Source: an uncultured Sporolactobacillus sp. (GTDB taxonomy: Bacteria; Bacillota; Bacilli; Bacillales; Sporolactobacillaceae). From it: 16,928 nt of DNA. The notes below the pieces were generated by a model. It made no database searches. It was not told the origin of the DNA and saw nothing but the letters and a program-made list of their open reading frames with translations. The position numbers and the translations under genes are program-made. Location of the stretch: positions 1 through 16,928 of the forward strand of contig UQRJ01000030.1 of NCBI GenBank assembly GCA_900543345.1. Direction: 5' to 3'. Shown in pieces: positions 7,368-14,393 of this stretch; the first letter of the stretch is position 1; every line of letters starts with the position of its first letter.

Positions 7368-8555
7368 ATGACCGAATTTTCTCCGTCCCGTTTACTGAGA
7401 GCGATGCCGGAAAATTATTTTGCCGCGATCGACCGACGGGTTGCCGGAATTATTGATCGAGGGATCGATCTAATCCGCCTGGAGACGGGCAGCCCCGATC
7501 AGCCGACGCCGGATCCGATTGTCCGCGCGCTTGAGCGGGCCGACCGGCTGCCGAAAAATCAGGGTTACCCGCCCTACGGTGGGAAAATTTCGCTGAAGCG
7601 GGCGATTGCCGCCTTTTATGCACGCGAATACGGCGTGACACTTGATCCACAGACGGAAGTCACCGTATTTGCCGGAGCGACGGTAGCGATCGCCGCCCTG
7701 CCGCAGGCCCTACTCAATCCCGGCGACGTGATGCTGACGACGGATCCCGGCTATCCGCTGTATTTTATCTGTCCGCAACTGGCCAAGGCCTCAACCTATG
7801 GCATTGCGGTGCGGGCTGAGGACGGCTTTTTGCCCGACTACCAAATGATCCCGACGCAAGTACTGCAGCGGGCGCGTCTCTTAATGCTCAACTATCCGAA
7901 CAACCCGACCGGTGCCGTCGCGACGCCGTCCTTTTTCGCTAAGACCGTCGCCTTTGCCAAGGCGCGCGCTATCCCGGTCGTCCACGATTTTGCCTACGCG
8001 GCATTTGGCTTCGACGGTCGACGGCCGCTTAGCTTCCTGCAGACGCCCGGCAGCAAAGACTGCGGCATTGAAGTTTGCACATTCTCCAAGACCTACAACA
8101 TGGCCGGCTGGCGGCTTGGCTTTGCGGCCGGCAATGTGTCGCTGATCCGCGCCCTCGGCAAATTCCACGACCTGGCCTATAGCGACGTTTTCGGCGCGGT
8201 GCAGGACGCCGGCGCCGCTGCGCTGCGCAGCACGCAGCAATCGGTGCATAAGCTGCGTGCACTGTACGAAAAACGACGCAACACACTAATCAGCAGCCTG
8301 CGAACCATCGGCTGGGACGTCGCGGCGCCACAGGGATCGTTTTTCTGCTGGCTCAAAGTGCCGGCCGGCTATACGTCCGAGACGTTTGCCGACGCCTTGC
8401 TTGACAAGGCGCACGTCGCCATGGCTCCCGGTATCGGTTTCGGCCGTGCCGGCACAGATTATGTGCGTGCCGGGCTGCTTGAACCGGAAGAACGGCTGCG
8501 CGAAGCTGCCGCCCGCATCGAAGCCGCCGGCGTGCTGAGGGGCACCCGCGTGTGA
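7368..8555 (+). CDS. mtnE: MtnE-like methionine-salvage aminotransferase
   Basis: 395-residue fold-type I PLP aminotransferase. Landmarks: substrate loop GSPDQPTP (41-48), YPNNPTG (176-182), pyridine-nitrogen Asp207 and Tyr210 in HDFAY, Schiff-base Lys241 in TFSKTYNMAGWRLGF, and carboxylate-binding Arg367 (YVRAGL). Stretches such as VVHDFAY, RPLSFLQT and PQGSFFCWLKVPAGYTSE closely resemble B. subtilis MtnE as I remember it. MtnE transaminates 4-methylthio-2-oxobutyrate to methionine, the last step of the methionine salvage pathway. The longest frame starts at 7137, but three ATGs in a row (7362, 7365, 7368) follow GGAGG at 7356-7360; 7368 has the best spacing (7 nt) and gives the normal family length. 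No other mtn gene is nearby, so a broader amino-acid aminotransferase role is possible. The gene is very GC-rich compared with opp. Confidence 0.78.
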   Translation: MTEFSPSRLLRAMPENYFAAIDRRVAGIIDRGIDLIRLETGSPDQPTPDPIVRALERADRLPKNQGYPPYGGKISLKRAIAAFYAREYGVTLDPQTEVTVFAGATVAIAALPQALLNPGDVMLTTDPGYPLYFICPQLAKASTYGIAVRAEDGFLPDYQMIPTQVLQRARLLMLNYPNNPTGAVATPSFFAKTVAFAKARAIPVVHDFAYAAFGFDGRRPLSFLQTPGSKDCGIEVCTFSKTYNMAGWRLGFAAGNVSLIRALGKFHDLAYSDVFGAVQDAGAAALRSTQQSVHKLRALYEKRRNTLISSLRTIGWDVAAPQGSFFCWLKVPAGYTSETFADALLDKAHVAMAPGIGFGRAGTDYVRAGLLEPEERLREAAARIEAAGVLRGTRV

Positions 8556-8828
8556 GTACCGGGCGCAAAGCGATGACAGAAGGACTGCGGGCGCCAAAAA
8601 CCAGATCACTTGGATTCATCCCTAATAGTCATTGAAAGTGATCACAGGCTACTCGAACTTTTCAGTTATCATGGCCTAAAACTGAAAATAAATCACGAGC
8701 AGCAATGAAGGTTGAGAAAGAGAGTTTTAACCGTTATCGTTAATGTGACCGTTTACTTTTTTGGCGATATTAACAAACGGCCTTCCGCAGCTTATTCCTA
8801 TCGCTGCGGGCGACCGTTTTGGACAGAT
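8556..8828. other. Convergent spacer with three inverted repeats
   Basis: The 273-nt spacer between converging mtnE (plus) and yisL (minus) has no credible ORF. It holds three inverted repeats: GATCACTT/AAGTGATC (8604-8611 with 8636-8643), TTTTCAGTT/AACTGAAAA (8659-8667 with 8680-8688, 12-nt loop), and a two-part hairpin at 8775-8820. Any of them could end transcription of mtnE, but none is followed by a strong T tract on the plus strand. Confidence 0.5.
8775..8820 (-). terminator. Candidate terminator hairpin after yisL
   Basis: An outer stem AAACGG/CCGTTT and an inner stem CCGCAGC/GCTGCGG are separated by a symmetric 4x4 internal loop, with an 11-nt terminal loop. It begins 8 nt after the yisL stop. 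There is no T tract on the minus strand; on the plus strand it is followed by TTTTGG, so it may work for the converging mtnE transcript instead, or in both directions. Confidence 0.4.
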
Positions 8829-9158
8829 TCAGATCACATGATAACCGAGCAGCAGCACAAGTGTTAAATCAATCGCTCCAATCACAAGAAAAAGCACGGC
8901 AGGCTGCTGTTTCTTCCGTTTTGCAAGTGCCATCTCCATTAATCCGATCAGGATAATCGCCAGTATTCCCTTCAAAATCAGCCGTCCGGGAAAATGGATC
9001 TGCGCCAGCATCCAGACACCGGTGACGATCATTACCAGATAGGAAAGCCGCAGACCGATGGCCAACCCTTTTTTCCAATAAAAAAAGTAGCTTAGGATAA
9101 ATAGGACAACCATGACACCCCAGATACTGCTGTGAATTTGCAAGAGCCATTCGCTCAT
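8829..9158 (-). CDS. yisL: YisL family (DUF1516) small membrane protein
   Basis: 109-residue hydrophobic protein with four predicted TM helices (about 12-28, 35-53, 60-78, 87-106). The block IGLMEMALAKRKK (71-83) and the ending LLLGYHVI match the conserved features of the Bacillus YisL/UPF0344 family, whose members are about 110-120 residues. Function is unknown in this family. The frame extends upstream to 9317, but without an RBS. ATG 9158 lies 7 nt after GGGGG (9166-9170), whereas ATG 9164 is only 1 nt from it, so 9158 is chosen. It follows the potassium-channel gene by 79 nt on the same strand and could be co-transcribed; there is no obvious terminator between them. Confidence 0.82.
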   Translation of the reverse strand: MSEWLLQIHSSIWGVMVVLFILSYFFYWKKGLAIGLRLSYLVMIVTGVWMLAQIHFPGRLILKGILAIILIGLMEMALAKRKKQQPAVLFLVIGAIDLTLVLLLGYHVI

Positions 9159-9237
9159 TGTCATTCCCCCATTCGTCTTTTTTATTCTATCATGCGGGGC
9201 GGCAAGCAGTCCGTTGCCATGTCGCATCCCGGAGGTT

Positions 9238-10002
9238 TTATTTTTTCCCCGTTCTTTTCGCAGACAAGTGATCGATCCGGCCGGAGAGCCGATCGACCTT
9301 GGCCGAAAGCGCAGCAATTTGCCGGGTGAGCTCTCTTATCTCCTCTTGATTGGTCGTATCGGCTTCATTCCGACCGTCGACCGTGAAAAAATCGGTAATG
9401 GTGCTTGTCAGCAAACCGATAAACCCGATGCCGCCGACCATCAGCAGGGCGGCGATCAGTTTGCCAATTGTCGTGTGCGGATAGATATCACCGTAGCCGA
9501 CGGTTGTTGCCGTCGTCACCGCCCACCACAGTGCGTTGCTTAGCGACACATGTTCCACTGTCGAAAACAGCAAGGCACTGCAGACGAGAATCACCACACT
9601 GATCGAGAACAGGTAAATGAATCCGGTCGAATAAATGAATCGGTGAATGTTCCCCGTCACTTTCCCGTTGATGCCGAGTGTGACGAAAATGTGCCGCGCA
9701 CGCAAGATGCGGACAATCCGTGCCAGCCGGAACAAGGCAAATGCGGGATGCATCGGAATGATGCCCAGCAGGTCAAACGAATTTTCGATCAGAAAGGCTT
9801 TCTTGTTCGATGCGGCAAAAAAGCGGATAAAGTAGTCCGCCGCAAAAAATAATAAAATCGCATTGATCAGCCAATCCCCCGGCGCCGCGACGCGGATTCG
9901 TCCGGCAAATGAAGGAGTGACCAGCACGATCGGAATAAGTGCCAGCACGACGACCAGCATCTGGTAGATGAAAAGAATACGATCTTTTTTTTCGCTCTTC
10001 AT
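9238..10002 (-). CDS. Voltage-gated-type potassium channel, 6 TM
   Basis: 254-residue ion channel subunit. Predicted TM helices: S1 about 13-30, S2 about 43-62, S3 about 75-88, S4 about 90-105, S5 about 124-147, pore helix 153-166, S6 about 180-205. The selectivity filter TVGYGD is at 167-172. The S4 segment has arginines at 92, 95, 98 and 101 with a perfect three-residue period, so the voltage sensor looks intact. After S6 comes a short cytoplasmic tail with a leucine heptad pattern (about 219-248, IRELTRQIAALSAKVDRLSGRI), likely a coiled coil for tetramer assembly; there is no RCK domain. It resembles the KvAP-like bacterial Kv family. The ATG at 10002 is preferred over 10023 because GGAG lies just upstream. 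It sits downstream of recQ on the same strand with its own -10 element. Confidence 0.88.
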   Translation of the reverse strand: MKSEKKDRILFIYQMLVVVLALIPIVLVTPSFAGRIRVAAPGDWLINAILLFFAADYFIRFFAASNKKAFLIENSFDLLGIIPMHPAFALFRLARIVRILRARHIFVTLGINGKVTGNIHRFIYSTGFIYLFSISVVILVCSALLFSTVEHVSLSNALWWAVTTATTVGYGDIYPHTTIGKLIAALLMVGGIGFIGLLTSTITDFFTVDGRNEADTTNQEEIRELTRQIAALSAKVDRLSGRIDHLSAKRTGKK

Positions 10003-10025
10003 GATTCTCCCCGCTGCTCTCATCC

Positions 10026-10063
10026 ATTATATCTATGAGAATGATTCGCCGCGCGCGGCGAAT
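10026..10063 (-). promoter_or_regulatory. Promoter plus 20-bp palindromic operator candidate before the K+ channel gene
   Basis: A perfect TATAAT (10026-10031, minus) lies 23 nt before the channel start codon. At 17-nt spacing the -35 position (10049-10054) is GC-rich and unlike TTGACA, and it falls inside a perfect 20-bp palindrome at 10044-10063 (half-site ATTCGCCGCG). Such placement suits an activator or repressor site. Alternatively the palindrome is the recQ transcription-stop hairpin, though it lacks a T tract. Confidence 0.45.
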
Positions 10064-10133
10064 AACGAGGGCCGGGGAACAAAACGGCAACTGCGCGTGC
10101 GCTTTTGTGACGCAAAGTTGGTCGGATCCGCTG

Positions 10134-11939
10134 TCAGGAACCCACCTTGCCGGGCGTTTTTCGTTCAACTCCGGTCGTTTGATACGCGGCAATCGCCTGC
10201 ATGAACGCGGGACCGTACTTTGCCAATTTTCGTTGGCCGACTCCCTTGATCATCAGGAAATCACGATCGGTGACCGGCAAGCGCGCGCTCATCTCGCGCA
10301 GCGACTGATCGGAAAAAATAATGTAGGGCGGGACAAATTCTTTGGCAGCCAGCTTGCGGCGCACTTGTTTCAATGCCTCGAACAATTCGTTATGTACTTC
10401 CAGCCTCCGGGCGCGGACACGGCCCTTTTTAAACACTTTGGCTTCGCCTCTGAGCACCGGTACGGCGCGCTTAGTGAGTGCCAATGTCGGATATGCGCCG
10501 CCGCGCAGCGCCAGATACTGCTCGCCGGTGAGAAAGTCGATAAATTCGCCGATCTGTTTCTGCGTCCGGTTTTTCATGATTCCGTAGGTCGGCAACCGAT
10601 CGAGATGAAAATCGGCGATTCGTTTTTCCGAAGCGCCGGCCAATACTTTAGTGACCATCGTCTTACCGTAACGCTCACGCAGCCGGCGGACGCAGGAGAG
10701 CACTTTCTGCGCATCGACCGTCACATCGGCGCTCTCGCGCTTGTCGAGACAATTACCGCAGTGACGGCACGGCGGCGGATCCGTCTCACCGAAATAACGG
10801 AGGATATAGCCTTGCAGGCACGATTCAGTATGGCAATAGCCGATCATTTGATCCAGTTTATGATATTCTTCCTCTTTCAGCGCATCATCCAGCTCCGAGT
10901 GCTCAATGAAAAATTGCTGCAGTCGAATGTCCTGCGCCGAAAACAGCAGGATACAGTCGCTTTTTTCACCGTCACGCCCGGCCCGGCCTGCTTCCTGATA
11001 GTAAGCTTCGATGTTGCGCGGCATGTTGTAATGAATGACAAAGCGAACGTTGGATTTGTTGATGCCCATGCCGAATGCGTTCGTTCCGATCAGTACCGGT
11101 ACATCATCGTATAAAAAACGGTCCTGATTCTCCGAGCGCTGCCGCTCCGACATGCCGGCATGATAGCGCACTGCGGCAACTCCCGCCGCTGTCAGCCGGT
11201 CGTGCAATCGGTCGACTTCTTTGCGCGTCGCCGCGTAAATGATTCCCGGCTGGTCGCGATTCGTTTGCAGATAATCGGTTAAAAAGGCGTCACGATTCTG
11301 TCCGCGGATGACACGGAAAAACAGATTATCGCGGCCAAAACCGGTGGCGACAACCTGAGTCGGCGGGATATGCAGCAGCCGGCAGATGTCGGCAGTGACC
11401 CGCGGCGTCGCTGTGGCAGTCAGTGCGGCAACCGTCGGCCGCTTGGGGAATGCAGCAAGCACATCGGCGATGCGCCGGTAACTCGGGCGAAAATCGTGAC
11501 CCCACTGGGAGATGCAGTGCGCTTCGTCGACGGCAACCAGCGGCACATGGATCCGCCGCAGTGCAGCGGTAAAACCGGGCATCTCCAGCCGCTCGGGTGC
11601 AATGTAGAGCAGTTCGCAGTGCCCGGATGCCGCCTCGGCGAGCCGCTGGTGCATTTCGGTAAAGCCGAGCGTGCTGTTGATATACGAGGCGCGGATACCG
11701 CTGGTGCGCAGCGCATCGACCTGATCTTTCATCAACGAAATGAGCGGCGAGATCACCAGCGTCGTTCCCGGGAGCAGCAGCGCCGGAATCTGGTAACAGA
11801 GCGACTTCCCGCCGCCGGTCGGCATGATGCCGACCGTGTCGCGGCCCGCAAACAGCGCCGCAATGATCTCCCCCTGTCCCTTGCGGAAATGATCGTAACC
11901 GAATTTATTTTTGAGTACCTGCAATGCCCGATCCTGCAT
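10134..11939 (-). CDS. recQ: ATP-dependent DNA helicase RecQ
   Basis: 601-residue superfamily 2 3'-5' DNA helicase for recombination and stalled-fork repair. Helicase domain 1: Walker A MPTGGGKS (39-46), DEAH box (138-141) and the aromatic-rich loop HCISQWGHDFRPSY (141-154). Helicase domain 2: GTNAFGMGINKSNVRFVIHYNMPRN and motif VI QEAGRAGRDG (315-324). The zinc-binding site has Cys374, Cys391, Cys394 and Cys397 with RecQ spacing (C-x16-C-x2-C-x2-C). A winged-helix RQC region follows (about 405-510). The C-terminal HRDC domain (about 515-590) ends with IKGVGQRKLAKYG. The full length is typical. ATG 11939 is preferred over 11951 because AGGTGG is then 8 nt upstream. It is transcribed from a TGGTAAAAT extended -10 element. 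Long open frames on the opposite strand here are GC-skew shadows. Confidence 0.95.
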   Translation of the reverse strand: MQDRALQVLKNKFGYDHFRKGQGEIIAALFAGRDTVGIMPTGGGKSLCYQIPALLLPGTTLVISPLISLMKDQVDALRTSGIRASYINSTLGFTEMHQRLAEAASGHCELLYIAPERLEMPGFTAALRRIHVPLVAVDEAHCISQWGHDFRPSYRRIADVLAAFPKRPTVAALTATATPRVTADICRLLHIPPTQVVATGFGRDNLFFRVIRGQNRDAFLTDYLQTNRDQPGIIYAATRKEVDRLHDRLTAAGVAAVRYHAGMSERQRSENQDRFLYDDVPVLIGTNAFGMGINKSNVRFVIHYNMPRNIEAYYQEAGRAGRDGEKSDCILLFSAQDIRLQQFFIEHSELDDALKEEEYHKLDQMIGYCHTESCLQGYILRYFGETDPPPCRHCGNCLDKRESADVTVDAQKVLSCVRRLRERYGKTMVTKVLAGASEKRIADFHLDRLPTYGIMKNRTQKQIGEFIDFLTGEQYLALRGGAYPTLALTKRAVPVLRGEAKVFKKGRVRARRLEVHNELFEALKQVRRKLAAKEFVPPYIIFSDQSLREMSARLPVTDRDFLMIKGVGQRKLAKYGPAFMQAIAAYQTTGVERKTPGKVGS

Positions 11940-11971
11940 CGGCCATGCCACCTTTAAACCATGATATTTTT

Positions 11972-11980
11972 ATTTTACCA
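11972..11980 (-). promoter_or_regulatory. Extended -10 promoter of recQ
   Basis: TGGTAAAAT on the minus strand is an extended -10 (TGnTAtAAT with one mismatch), about 33 nt before the recQ ATG. No good -35 box is seen at 17 nt, as is common for extended -10 promoters. Confidence 0.5.
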
Positions 11981-12140
11981 CAGGTGGACGGACGCGTTGC
12001 ACGCGACCCTTACCGACACCGCACGAGAGATGAAGCGTTTTTTTTCAGTTTCGGAGCGGATTGACACCATTTCAGAGCGGTTTTTTCGTATTTAGCGCAT
12101 TTTTATCCAGTGCGGCGGTGTCCTTCGACGCAAAAAAAGT

Positions 12141-12701
12141 TCATATTCGGCTCCATTTCGCCATGTCGATCGTCGCCTGCGGACGGATATCGGCCTTCAG
12201 CACGTTTTTCATCATCCGCAGCGCATAATCATTGTCCTCGCGCACATTCGAGGCGCAGCAGTCGGCCGGCACAACCAATCGATAATCACGCATGTAGGCG
12301 TCGCTCGCTGTGAGCAACACACAGATGTTTCCGGCCACGCCGGTGAGGATCAAGGTGCGGACGCCGAGGTCGAGCAGCAGCGGTTGCAGCGGTGTCGCAT
12401 AAAAGCCGGAATGTTTGGGTTTAATGATAAAATAGTCGTCCGGCTCCGGCAGCAGGCGTGCCGCTACATCCTGCGCGCCGCCCGCCAGCGCACGCTGGAC
12501 GATATGATTCTTTTCCGAATGCCAGCGGCCGGCATTGTCATTAATAAAAATAACCGGTAAACCGGCGCTGTTCGCCCGCTCGCGCAGCGTGGACAACGGA
12601 CCGGCGATGCGGCGCATCCCTGCTAGTAAAAGCGGTCCGCTGCCGAATGTGAGGGGATTCATCATATCGATAATCAGTAAAGCAGCGGGGGCGCGTTTCA
12701 T
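12141..12701 (-). CDS. Isochorismatase-family cysteine hydrolase
   Basis: 186-residue single-domain hydrolase of the isochorismatase/nicotinamidase superfamily. The catalytic triad is visible: Asp12 (LLIIDMMN), Lys94 in KPKHSGF (94-100), and nucleophile Cys127 in GVAGNICVLLTA with the usual cis-peptide VA before Gly. Members hydrolyse amides or vinyl ethers such as nicotinamide, ureidoacrylate or isochorismate; the substrate cannot be fixed here. The nicotinamidase metal-site pattern (DxHxxxH) is not evident; the corresponding stretch reads NDNAGRWH, so PncA is unlikely. The start at 12701 is set by GGAGG 7 nt upstream; the frame reaches 12752 without an RBS. It is divergent from the Hsp20 gene and located about 160 nt upstream of the recQ promoter on the same strand. 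Confidence 0.88.
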   Translation of the reverse strand: MKRAPAALLIIDMMNPLTFGSGPLLLAGMRRIAGPLSTLRERANSAGLPVIFINDNAGRWHSEKNHIVQRALAGGAQDVAARLLPEPDDYFIIKPKHSGFYATPLQPLLLDLGVRTLILTGVAGNICVLLTASDAYMRDYRLVVPADCCASNVREDNDYALRMMKNVLKADIRPQATIDMAKWSRI

Positions 12702-12784
12702 GGCCTCTCCTCCGATCGTTTTCTCCTTCATTATTATTTGCGGCGCACCCACCGCTCATGCAGGAGCGCAGCAGTATCATTTTT

Positions 12785-12793
12785 CATATGCTA
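12785..12793 (+). promoter_or_regulatory. Possible sporulation-sigma -10 element (CATATGCTA)
   Basis: CATATGCTA fits CATAnnnTA and lies 34 nt upstream of the Hsp20 start codon, almost the same sequence and distance as CATAGGCTA before the LysM-GH18 gene. No convincing -35 partner of sigma-K or sigma-E type is visible, so it remains a candidate. Confidence 0.3.
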
Positions 12794-12827
12794 AAGTAGA
12801 TTAACAATGAAAAGGAGGTGGATCGCG

Positions 12828-13289
12828 ATGGACGAAAAAGACGAGCGCCGACAAGCGCCGCGGCGGACGCCGATGGACGATCTGGAAGATTTCTTCCGCC
12901 AGGATCCGTTCCGCGGCATTCTTAAGTCGATTGACGATTTTTTTGCAAACCATGCCTTACTTCCGAAGAGTTTTCCGGTCCGGCTCTATGAAACAAAAAC
13001 AGAGTGGATTGTCGAGGCTGAGCTGCCGGGAGTCGACAAGGGCAACATTCATGTCGAGCTGCTTGATGACCGGATCCGAATTATTATCGAAAGTGACGCG
13101 GCAATGGAGGCGGAACATAAAGAAAAAGGGACGTACTCGCAGCAGCGCCGCTTTGAACGTGCCGAACGGATCGTCAGCCTGCCCTATGCCATCGATCGTG
13201 CGCAGACGCGGGCGGCATTTTCGAACGGTGTGCTGAAGATCAGCGGACCGAAGTTCCCCAGTACCGGTAACACGCTGACGATCAAGTAG
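12828..13289 (+). CDS. Hsp20 / alpha-crystallin small heat-shock protein
   Basis: 153-residue ATP-independent holdase chaperone. A charged N-terminal arm (about 1-48, with DDLEDFFRQDPF and KSIDDFF) is followed by an alpha-crystallin domain (about 49-142), with EAELPGV at 63-69 and the family hallmark NGVLKISGPK at 133-142. The C-terminal tail ends in LTIK, whose L-x-I fits the I/V/L-x-I motif that docks onto neighbouring subunits. The start at 12828 follows a strong AAGGAGG with 9-nt spacing; the frame opens earlier at 12807, but that would place the RBS inside the gene. No HrcA CIRCE repeat is seen upstream. The CATATGCTA motif and the presence of Hsp20-type coat proteins in Bacillus make a spore-associated role possible, but a vegetative chaperone is equally consistent. 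Confidence 0.9.
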   Translation: MDEKDERRQAPRRTPMDDLEDFFRQDPFRGILKSIDDFFANHALLPKSFPVRLYETKTEWIVEAELPGVDKGNIHVELLDDRIRIIIESDAAMEAEHKEKGTYSQQRRFERAERIVSLPYAIDRAQTRAAFSNGVLKISGPKFPSTGNTLTIK

Positions 13290-13291
13290 GC

Positions 13292-13318
13292 CGCGCGGGC
13301 AGGACTTTATTCCGCGCG
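13292..13318 (+). terminator. GC hairpin after Hsp20 gene
   Basis: A perfect 7-bp stem CGCGCGG/CCGCGCG with a 13-nt loop begins 2 nt after the Hsp20 stop codon, and can be extended with GGC/GCC across a bulge. It sits between two converging genes, so a terminator role is likely, but there is no T tract on either side. Confidence 0.4.
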
Positions 13319-13346
13319 AGGCCGGCCAACTGAACATGAATCGCGG

Positions 13347-13973
13347 TTACATGAAACGATTCAGCAAATATCCGCTGATATAAGCTTCAATCATGGCTGC
13401 GACAAGCACTAATGGCAAAACGACGAGCAGAAACTGTTCTGCGGTTTTTATCAGGCAATGAGTCAGGCTATCCGTCGGTTGCCTGTTTTTTTTGCGCCGA
13501 AACATATTTTCGATTTTTTTAATCCACAGTTTTTGCAAATTTGTAGCCATACAGGCAGTCAAAATAATCGCCGCACATTCAATGATTCCATGAGGCAACA
13601 GACCCAAAAGGACAATCTTAACGAAATTTAGCCGTAAATAAACGACGACATACAGCACGAAACCAATCAACGCTCCGTTAGACACAACTGACAGCCACGG
13701 TAAAAATAAAATGGGAATGAGCGAAAGAACAAACATCCGCAAACAAGCGTTCACATTGTTTGAAAAAATGCCCGCAAATGCCCGATCATCAGACCGATAA
13801 TCCGGAAACCGTCCGGCGAGTTCTTTGAAGAAGGATTGCGGATTAACATGCAAAATCGAACAGATCGCCATCGTTAGTACAATGGCCGACAGAAATACGG
13901 CCCAGCCAATGAGGAAGGCTTTTACATAGGTAAGATAAATCGTTTTGTACCGCTCTTTGATCATGTTAATCAT
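13347..13973 (-). CDS. Stage II sporulation protein M (SpoIIM/DUF95) family membrane protein
   Basis: 208-residue integral membrane protein with predicted TM helices at about 20-41, 78-96, 98-115, 118-140 and 180-200. Typical family elements are FSNNVNACLRMF (70-81), VSNGALIGFVLY (97-108), LLPHGIIECAAIIL (125-138) and the C-terminal VLVAAMIEAYIS (189-200). In Bacillus, SpoIIM joins SpoIID and SpoIIP in the peptidoglycan-degrading engulfment machine, but the family also has non-sporulation members of unknown role, so the gene symbol is withheld. The frame can be read from a TTG at 14012; the ATG at 13973 is preferred because GGAAGGTG lies 6 nt upstream (the ATG at 13976 is also possible). A perfect TTGACA (14020-14025) lies upstream, but its -10 partner is weak. 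Its base composition is AT-richer than its neighbours. Confidence 0.75.
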   Translation of the reverse strand: MINMIKERYKTIYLTYVKAFLIGWAVFLSAIVLTMAICSILHVNPQSFFKELAGRFPDYRSDDRAFAGIFSNNVNACLRMFVLSLIPILFLPWLSVVSNGALIGFVLYVVVYLRLNFVKIVLLGLLPHGIIECAAIILTACMATNLQKLWIKKIENMFRRKKNRQPTDSLTHCLIKTAEQFLLVVLPLVLVAAMIEAYISGYLLNRFM

Positions 13974-14012
13974 CATTTGCACCTTCCGGCGATCGAAATA
14001 AGCATGGCTCAA

Positions 14013-14393
14013 AGCCGCTTGTCAATCGATTTTAGACTGAATGCGGCTGTCATTATCGGCCCCATGATAAAAAAAGGACATAAACAACTGAGGTAAAGGC
14101 TTAAAAAAGGTTATCGGAATTTCGCACCTATAACCTGCCAGTTTTTCCACCGGATCGCCATGACGGCACCTGAACTTTACCGGCATCTGCTGCCTTGCCG
14201 GTGGCATTAACGCGGAGCCTGCCAATCTTAGCAACATTGCCGGCAGTTCTGCGACACAGGATGCCAGCTTAAAATGCCGACATCTGCCTTCTATTGCGCG
14301 CCCGTGCTTCTTTGCGGTCCGGGCGGGACGGAACCATTTTCACGCAAACGACCATTATTTTTCCGGTCACACCGGTCTTTTCCGCCTGTCGAT
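14013..14393. other. Structured spacer between patA and the SpoIIM-family gene
   Basis: This 381-nt stretch has no recognised gene. On the minus strand it contains hairpins, including ACCGGCA/TGCCGGT at 14179-14202 with a 10-nt loop, and ends in a good intrinsic terminator at 14103-14135, about 260 nt beyond the patA stop. A weak 54-codon frame (14022-14186, ATG after AAGG) crosses the terminator and has no family I know. The spacer could be a long 3' UTR, an independent small RNA or decayed sequence; I did not recognise any known riboswitch class. Confidence 0.4.
14103..14135 (-). terminator. Intrinsic terminator in the spacer after patA
   Basis: On the minus strand GGTTAT and ATAACC form a 6-bp stem that continues with two G-C pairs across an A-G mismatch, and the stem is followed by six T. 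It ends transcription coming from the patA side before the SpoIIM-family gene. Confidence 0.65.

Noticed and set aside
10034..10050. Fur-box-like TGAGAATGATTC next to the palindrome
   Set aside because: Only the left half resembles a Fur half-site; the right half merges into the GC palindrome, and a potassium channel is not an expected iron-regulated gene.
10035..11114. 359-residue plus-strand frame opposite recQ
   Set aside because: It is antisense to well-conserved RecQ motifs, lacks an RBS and any recognisable domain; a GC-rich shadow frame.
11370..11957. 195-residue plus-strand frame opposite the 5' part of recQ
   Set aside because: Same reason: low-complexity Arg/His/Gln-rich shadow of the RecQ helicase domain.
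12530..12600. Assignment of the isochorismatase-family enzyme as nicotinamidase PncA
   Set aside because: The Asp-Lys-Cys triad is present, but the metal-binding DxHxxxH pattern typical of PncA is not seen.
14022..14237. 71-codon minus-strand frame
   Set aside because: No RBS at the first ATG, it crosses an intrinsic terminator, and it has no family resemblance. Only a shorter 54-codon version after AAGG was kept as a weak possibility in the spacer description.
14352..14380. CCGGT/ACCGG hairpin downstream of patA as its terminator
   Set aside because: The stem has only 5 bp, and the T run lies on the plus-strand side, the wrong direction for patA.
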